IMG/VR virus record: IMGVR_UViG_3300027413_000012 | Location: 1 to 44,485 of that record | Length of the DNA: 44,485 bases | Source: a virus | Reading direction: 5' to 3' (one strand) | In this document: piece by piece, positions 43,301 through 44,485 of the stretch | Layout of the letters: the number at the start of each line of letters is the position of its first letter | Position numbering within the stretch: position 1 is the stretch's first letter | Made by a program: the position numbers and the translations under genes | The notes under the pieces: generated by a model | The model's database searches: none | Told to the model about the DNA's origin: nothing | The model's input: the letters and a program-made list of their open reading frames with translations, nothing else

Positions 43301-44485
43301 GGCACAGCAATCCAAGACATGGGTTTAGAAGAAGGCGAACAAAAAGGCAGGAATTACGAACAATCCTTAGTAGATTATATTAATGATCACAGTACTAAAG
43401 ATCCAAATGGCTTTCCATACTTTAGTGCTTCATTAGATGATGAGGCCGGTATTCCGGGTATTATAATAACCAGTGAACAAGGTGACGGTTTTGATATTGA
43501 AGGCAGTTTCCCTGGTATGCTAGAGGATATGAACCTACCGGTAGGAGCAATTATACCAGAGATACCACCAATCATCGACGTTGTTGCAGGTGGTCCTGCA
43601 TGGTCCGGAAATAGGGACAAGACAGGTGGCCCTAACGGAGACGGACTCGACATAAATGGTAATGCAATTGCTTCAGGAACAGGTCCTGATGCTAATAAGA
43701 GTATTAGGTTCAAGAGCACAAACCCATTTGGCATTAGCAGTGCTATAGGCGACTTAGTGGCATCCGGCGAGTTATACAAATACGAATTAAGAAGATTAGA
43801 TGGTTCTTCGCCTATCAATATTACTGCAACAGGTGTTAGTGCAATGCATGTTAATGCTTATGCATTACAAAGTCAACGTATCGGTAATGACTTACATGCA
43901 AACGGAGCCATTAACGTTGATGTTTCAAATTTAAGTAACGTATGGATTGACGATTATCAAAACACAGGTAAGTGGGCATACTTAGAAAATAATACTGTAA
44001 TAAGACAGCAAGAGAAATTAGTAGATACTAAATTTATCAGAGACGTATTCACATACGATGAAGTAAGTGCTGAAAAAGAATTTGATGTAGACTTATACGA
44101 TCCGTTTAAAGGTATACTACCTGGATTTATTGGTAAAGAAATTGACTTTAAGACAGAAAGAGATCCTGTTGTATACGATCCTCGTAAAGTAAAATACGGC
44201 AAAAAAGATGTAGGTCTGAGATGGTGGGACACATCATCATTGCGTTATACATGGTATGAGCAAGGTGCAGGTGCATATGGTTCATTGGGCTATAACAATT
44301 ACGAACGCTCACAGAATTGGGGAGAGATGTTCCCAGGTAGTAAAGTAGTAATTTATGAGTGGGTCGAAAGTTTAACTGCACCTACAACAACCAGTGACTA
44401 TATAACGGAAGTACATCCAAATGCAAACGGAAAACCGCAAACGTTCTACTACTTCTGGCAAACAGACTTAACAGTTATTTCTGAT
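28319..44485 (+). CDS. Giant baseplate-region structural protein (runs off right edge)
   Basis: The frame from ATG 28319 was read in sections and shows no stop to the window end, which is 5389 codons. Large virion proteins after gp6 are typical of marine T4-like phages, and T4 has gp7 (1032 residues) here. Landmarks are the N-terminal block with WSRINFWHHKNNFLDVGD (about 340), HTHPWEMIGF (about 1107) and a YHYH domain (about 1300-1465). FLFWSIGKWAAGN is near 1843, and a GTTFTATGVGAGNGTA module ends near 2700. A Pro/Ala/Lys linker (about 3575-3636) precedes two Calx-beta-like domains (about 3918-4011 and 4038-4155) and a Gly/Ser/Asn-rich stretch (about 4326-4371). A conserved WWDTSSLRYTWYEQG...VIYEWVES block lies near 5300. 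It probably forms the outer baseplate or fibre-attachment parts. No enzyme site was seen apart from these binding-type domains. Confidence 0.85.
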   Translation, partial: MADKKYTKLPVIHQTPVIKNFFDTTVEQLFSKANVESMSAYVGRREEDLLDARDTYILQPTADRDKFSLEPAVSSIDQTTGKSTNIMFYEDYINVLKSYGVNTLNQNSIFDTEAYTFLPPISIDKFVNYQEYFWSPNGPTPVIVEGTDTNPINIEKDIVGKKSFTTPSGVELKSGMVVTFSGNYVIPNKFKNEKRFIVEGVGESIILHDKEQNFATVFSTEDYIPFDQTIIDSDDDLVATVPDGTTEFNSGGLAGVENYVSTAGQNNWPTSDYAFDQTDPDTGIALWGGYVAPLGTQLVYTVGGEGAYDIEPFDSDNTQENPDYIIMERGATDNNVWSRINFWHHKNNFLDVGDQLPPKGKRAVRPIIEFDRNIELYNFGTTGKFSVDMSTEGYLQSEVVGRPTGASIDSVTLQPGNTILLASDDASVSQHAYIINDDGAGNVALSKLADESSPAGLLDGDAGFIPYVAQKGDVITIKFGARYQGIEYYWSGTEWIAGQQKTKINTPIEFVMYDSNKVRLDNDALYPNSTFTGNNIFGYTPANANRTADPILGFPLEYKNFNNFSEISFTNHLDDYFESYVPFGGTSKSQIKGYIYYKKNNNDVTYDTAWRPLEDKLQQRVEDRYVISDSDFETARRLYHISAVPTNSDSDIAGLVEKSIRVYVNGIRTELFSYDSEQIAIKFSSFTFSRLDIVDIFTETKTGYFINAKTDGRYHVPGSWHSNLDNADILSISQPEYLEHFKNLMEFQEDAKGDSLGANNSADIKTELKYADKILQTDDDLRLSAFLFSNDKFNIKDSMDFVAEEYVKYKNRLKKEIVNFVNSNDYSTMSYGEMLELVIENVIAYNQGKNVFDDTFMIAFGDKYIEEKIIINNVLTKEYTCSHYLDLLKIDNTVYVYETDGTTPDKLLCADIDYAVSSSNGVVTITFTNGYTPTLGNTIKVRLYDANRESAQVPATPSALGMYPITYPEIVTDASFVSPIKMVVGHDGSKSVALDDVHDFILLEFEKRVYNATLQQFRNSDSLPDLNVTDIRPGRFRTTGRNRDEFYALLRSNFNNYITRNNVDFVKNEFYKEDNLWTWNYNAGTPKPAYWRGIFESCYDTERPHTHPWEMIGFTRKPTWWETTYGTDYSSTNVNLWADLEQGIIRQGNRENVTNSRYKENNPYRRIGLAYELPVNASGELIAPANIISTTATTKSINWASTTSGTSSADADTILDVDGLSVWEVGTVMNITTHNVMNHPVGNFPTSDNANTIEDKSYSYTIESFVGRVDPSSLGTNYANATSTSNTAIGLATNGALITNANSGIAHSDSTNFTYNNMFRNEVSRDTAGGAPDNNGIYGYIQPSPQAVGLDNWNTTAHSPIVGWAFDGFPIYGPYGYSDRANASSSIKRIESSYSLKTTARSTIGGLPTGEFVEDYEYNSATGDLDAYNGRHGITPEFPGGTYYYVATIDTDSKPAYPYTTGPSFASIPRTVSTNNNGTATTQDQTLATFTALSTLSTAYSVNTELTNKNWKFGDNAPVENAWRISEGYPFAVMQALLLAQPGKFASVFSDPRKPFRGLANSKQLLDRDTKRRIKTKLADIHGEVTASEQTVYTVGFTQFIHAFMKFQGLNTTAEFVKPYRSIISKLGHKFAGYIDKDTMTVFSDSYSSTGNSSSLILPQEDIEINVHVGPYSTTNDFTGVLITYTTDGKYKIDGYNSVKRFFEIEESNINGPQSEVSVGGEPVAFGNYSNSTNYQIGTVVKSGYNFYRAKEFAGAGSVVTDTSVWQRLPSLPMTGAAEATLYLTGTGTIKKVEYGTVFDTVDEVFDFLNSLGRKQEAMGYDFGEFNGDINDVNNWLYSGRQFLFWSIGKWAAGNTLSLSPLASGVKFTAPIGRVSKIIDVDQSQYSILDQEGRSIKTSECEIIRDTNKITINPPEGKQIYGVILYTNEIEHAMVLSNKTIFGDTIFDNVLSQRQRRIKIKGKRTANWNGTLTADGYIITDNGLKPNFDTLAGDMGKYNEIGHVPVEKQLYEASRRQYGYEERKYLREFELTQDDQYDFYSGMIRSKGTKNSIEVLLNSDKVLVPGSVAVYDEWALKAGDFGDIENYQTIDLKITESEITNERQLIQVAYPEDIVSKVNEVEVLDRTTKFYQRPFLEIEPPPADIPGSFEYGGGTTAKATVNIGTDGRISDVTVDEPGYGYTINPSVTVVAAQLFTANITTTFLKPYAVSTSNITVADLTSAGNILITDNFSSNVNTVIDLSSVTTVEDVANAINSTNDISANISATFTRTAGAGIEEFYLTIKGSDFTLAEQGAGTTLESTLNLPAKRYQPRQRYSFETANSTTFSDIIVSVDGATTTGNVVGSAGSHDWEFDEGSRTTIVTNSLLSGNVSQSFTFTPVSVSDGITTTNEIAADNLQIINGSYPHVDVEINGIKLPETSEEALYTITSNVSSGESTITFLDCGAIPGSPIQPNSTIEIIERGTIDLEDSYQGDLPGSSMNIKVFANDALAAKLTQIRTFEIYPDSKDDATILIDVDDPQRLTVRPSDMAEKGLWPMTSSVSYVGMVDSKYAPLPNSGYVSKYNVQYQAFDIYDFENLFDVTKITKTYKLPKVNDMVHFAKGEHEEFEVYKLTDTGANISYVEYDNTVGTSFLWADVKLSDIILDNNMMPATAGTFVTGEQYIIVTEGSTDFTLIGAANSIPGTTFTATGVGAGNGTASLSTDYDHTKWFDQVLALKGDNVISDSYKDLVSFDGNPIYVTEQAEVDHPVTRFISEEKVAEQSVEMGNIQYTIPAVNSILEIRPQLSGNIISAEPVALQHAYQFARATVPTTTDITIFRSVDAVPDMRVVNNQLTFTINNGHTTGVAIGHYLKFNDNSGSNLNGNIFQVANLTGAGDVQLYANTTVLGGMTNTVPKANISFINFGKNKTGNTSIDYDVQMYSPKHEFRTGTEIVFDVDNMGGSAGEVFTVKATTDDTFTVGSRLYGTNSSLNVITDSANVSLAKTTLKITAVPNSLSTMGHSNEEISDALINGITVRFKDSSGTELADASFAPKNIRAEKVLNKDLISDSVGKLGNISVPVQGTVESSVTSGTIVDVTTPAIVEPGMYLFHESIEEPVEVLSVNFDLDNEGSEPVKLIKSANATTNTLTLSSTSNIRVGDFITLTGVIDAEEDTVTVASISGRDITLSQGITSVTTVGITPEGEPYNILWDETQFDYYDITLADGRVINNNDTLKFRHKGDGQVANVTVKNTVTLSSNDTIEFAKAIREIVPGIPAEMVDLVVFDIEPDTYTGGNLDETNLSFTINEATKITTDADLSTLENLDYVKINKLSPELIIQKIRKVDTTTNSFVVLDTMLAPIEDEFTVATGVTADTSVSIVGTTNRLVIGMNVSGTGVPANTKVEAVSDNETDITLTNAVTLSAGDIIQTTMTMYEEATFMSANTVITTREDHSFAIDGSDKLIGKEITVNAFEPDYYNNTFTVVDIPTANTIVVDYPGFAHPYEIGGETYSSKFGYLMWGEDAGKLTGKDGFIPFLVADHLGDIKMNGADVVKGVYPWHSVEQYANDIRDTMYSKAGSVVKKGSMGIRIDFMNIKQAVAAYQAAGGKPGARPGAKAAPLPVGTKKTSTAKATPPVTAKAGPSAPPPEPAKAGKPQNQFTDQADVINTVRGQCGVTTDKEPTLTPQEIANSALLEGLTNLVDNILPHQQAMVQPQAQNYLNTKQMGYSLGGGQLTNDSITYGDGGSKWGTQQSVYNYSTGAWESVDVGTSWTRDGVTYTMKGDGTIEGDDGTIWVTSATRTQKGSMGALGDQYANYGKKYGGSDGLTFGGGSSTPLTGKIALFNDVALGETVQDRPGLSIEHADYNCAELITHTHNYELQSETCWLDANGKNPTGKQRQVWKCTTADQPHLGICDKKIDTRYVEGIQSCYSPYADAFKATWDKDVANEGTSATFTVTADNVVAGETVEVDATGSVNLANNISRDISGGLVTPFTMTFSVDGNGKGTATKTVTFVNDSTTEGQETLRFQLRATTNKNSNTGRPADTVAVGDTSLDPIPTYTLISADKTRVSENGERIQFIVEGKNLSPNASLTATMTGVQRSDFDSGGDLSNSMTLTFNMVYIGAAGIWRGVAEVMTKQDETTEGAETLTLTPAGADSNGASVGLTGSASIGTVSVVIDDTSLSPVPDFEEVDYYLYHLNGPTTETTSFHLAADTSINKTLNIFFNMYGAADRMDVYQGTTKGNKQRLVASTSTNPNCTTLTTAERNRFDNIKTNLSGEGTTGSVDMGGVTSGGGRKNVGKCFFNYRPGNGRWITVVTKRAVGGSNSSVFLWAADRFLIDRGQNPWYFEASNSSNGAGAPSGTGSSGGASNQGGGSNSGGNTHQRKNSNTNNQGCTSVQYNTVNSAKTGSTTHKVNQTGQNTAVNPVALAQFNGLTLPLLGFHIGMVGNGPGLGTKPNIRSAGQTTTVKRFDNQESFFKGSITASATNFNNTGNQPTGPLSGRPSFAAADGSFVPSTKSPIPDNSAFNPHSNPQKPKPRVMTISLLKKNSTGMYGPLIAGASQAALDIPMDEYCMGKKVKFCATNKWIDPGSNGPNGVATGHSIYSVRAGDSFWINSTQITLNGVTDTASMRAAIEQSSLGGTVDVTEVDDGSGGRCVEVRMRDNTPDPIILRNGCKGGELKEVLDYTVNNKKNYAYSESTTLAGTRTSTTNVSTDISADTDSNANTADVKVGSVSTTASGTDYITNTITAQQRLQRKVPSTITQGFNGSGYVFGDILRAVGGVAVSQQSNPAFSGGEGLGIYGISFAKGGFGYGKMNPATGEYENDGSTRIIVGGPGQSGYGFEFDERDIKVDPVTGALIGVSWTDGVTNYNGLPAIPTGNNNGTGLFGQGYVYNNPPSVTIIGKGRKAVGRVIFNSDAPSSAEEVAVFKVTRVDDDGAIVDLKILNRGLYQTFPGDLNSGVPLEYHIQKENSDSSGGGGLSFSPAAPGTVAPTNRNAGKGGRVFLTGRLIGDCTQKGTAIQDMGLEEGEQKGRNYEQSLVDYINDHSTKDPNGFPYFSASLDDEAGIPGIIITSEQGDGFDIEGSFPGMLEDMNLPVGAIIPEIPPIIDVVAGGPAWSGNRDKTGGPNGDGLDINGNAIASGTGPDANKSIRFKSTNPFGISSAIGDLVASGELYKYELRRLDGSSPINITATGVSAMHVNAYALQSQRIGNDLHANGAINVDVSNLSNVWIDDYQNTGKWAYLENNTVIRQQEKLVDTKFIRDVFTYDEVSAEKEFDVDLYDPFKGILPGFIGKEIDFKTERDPVVYDPRKVKYGKKDVGLRWWDTSSLRYTWYEQGAGAYGSLGYNNYERSQNWGEMFPGSKVVIYEWVESLTAPTTTSDYITEVHPNANGKPQTFYYFWQTDLTVISD

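Overview
The window looks like part of the genome of a T4-like (contractile-tailed) bacteriophage, probably a marine one infecting a low-GC Gram-negative host. The evidence is a set of recognisable T4 homologues on AT-rich DNA: portal gp20 (partial), tape measure, gp26, gp46, gp47, sigma factor gp55, gp48, gp53, gp5, gp25 and gp6. The last of these is followed by a giant structural ORF that runs off the right edge. The clusters gp55-gp47-gp46 and gp53-...-gp5-gp25-gp6 recall marine T4-like phages of cyanobacteria and SAR11-type bacteria. That host assignment is inference; no host gene identifies it.

Layout. 1-756: 5' part of the portal gene (minus). 827-5086: tape measure (minus, TTG start). 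5229-6391: gp26 plus a -1 frame extension with no start codon of its own (plus). 6415-9715: four minus-strand genes (two unknowns, a small SWIM zinc-finger protein, a large surface lipoprotein) behind a sigma70-like promoter. 9823-10763: two tandem 2OG-Fe(II) oxygenase-like paralogues (plus). 10764-11255: about 490 bp without a clean gene, possibly a frameshifted remnant. 11256-15971: minus-strand operon gp55 > gp47 > gp46 > methyltransferase > GIY-YIG endonuclease, also behind a sigma70-like promoter. 16108-22301: plus-strand baseplate operon gp48 > gp53 > 801-aa hub-like protein > gp5. 22298-23379: minus-strand cassette (94-aa protein, alpha/beta hydrolase, coiled-coil peptide) with its own promoter. 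23530-44485: gp25 > gp6 > an ORF open for at least 5389 codons.

Regulation. Two promoter classes separate cleanly. Structural genes are preceded by GATAAATA, one base from the T4 late-promoter consensus TATAAATA. It occurs exactly at five starts (portal, tape measure, gp26, gp48, gp25) and as GTTAAATA before the oxygenase pair. The gp55 encoded here is the natural factor to read these sites. The three minus-strand non-structural cassettes have TTGACT-(16/17)-TATAAT-like promoters. At gp25 and the first oxygenase the late motif ends 5 bp before the ATG, which predicts leaderless mRNAs.

Most notable: (1) a probable programmed -1 frameshift (T TTT TTC plus downstream pairing) fusing gp26 to a gp51-position extension, next to the divergent tape-measure gene, like the lambda G/GT tail chaperones; (2) a baseplate-region ORF of more than 5389 residues carrying a YHYH domain and Calx-beta-like domains; (3) a phage-encoded outer-membrane-type lipoprotein with FG-GAP/VCBS calcium repeats and a beta-barrel-like C-terminus; (4) a gp5 without a visible lysozyme domain. 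All calls rest on reading the sequence; no database search was run.
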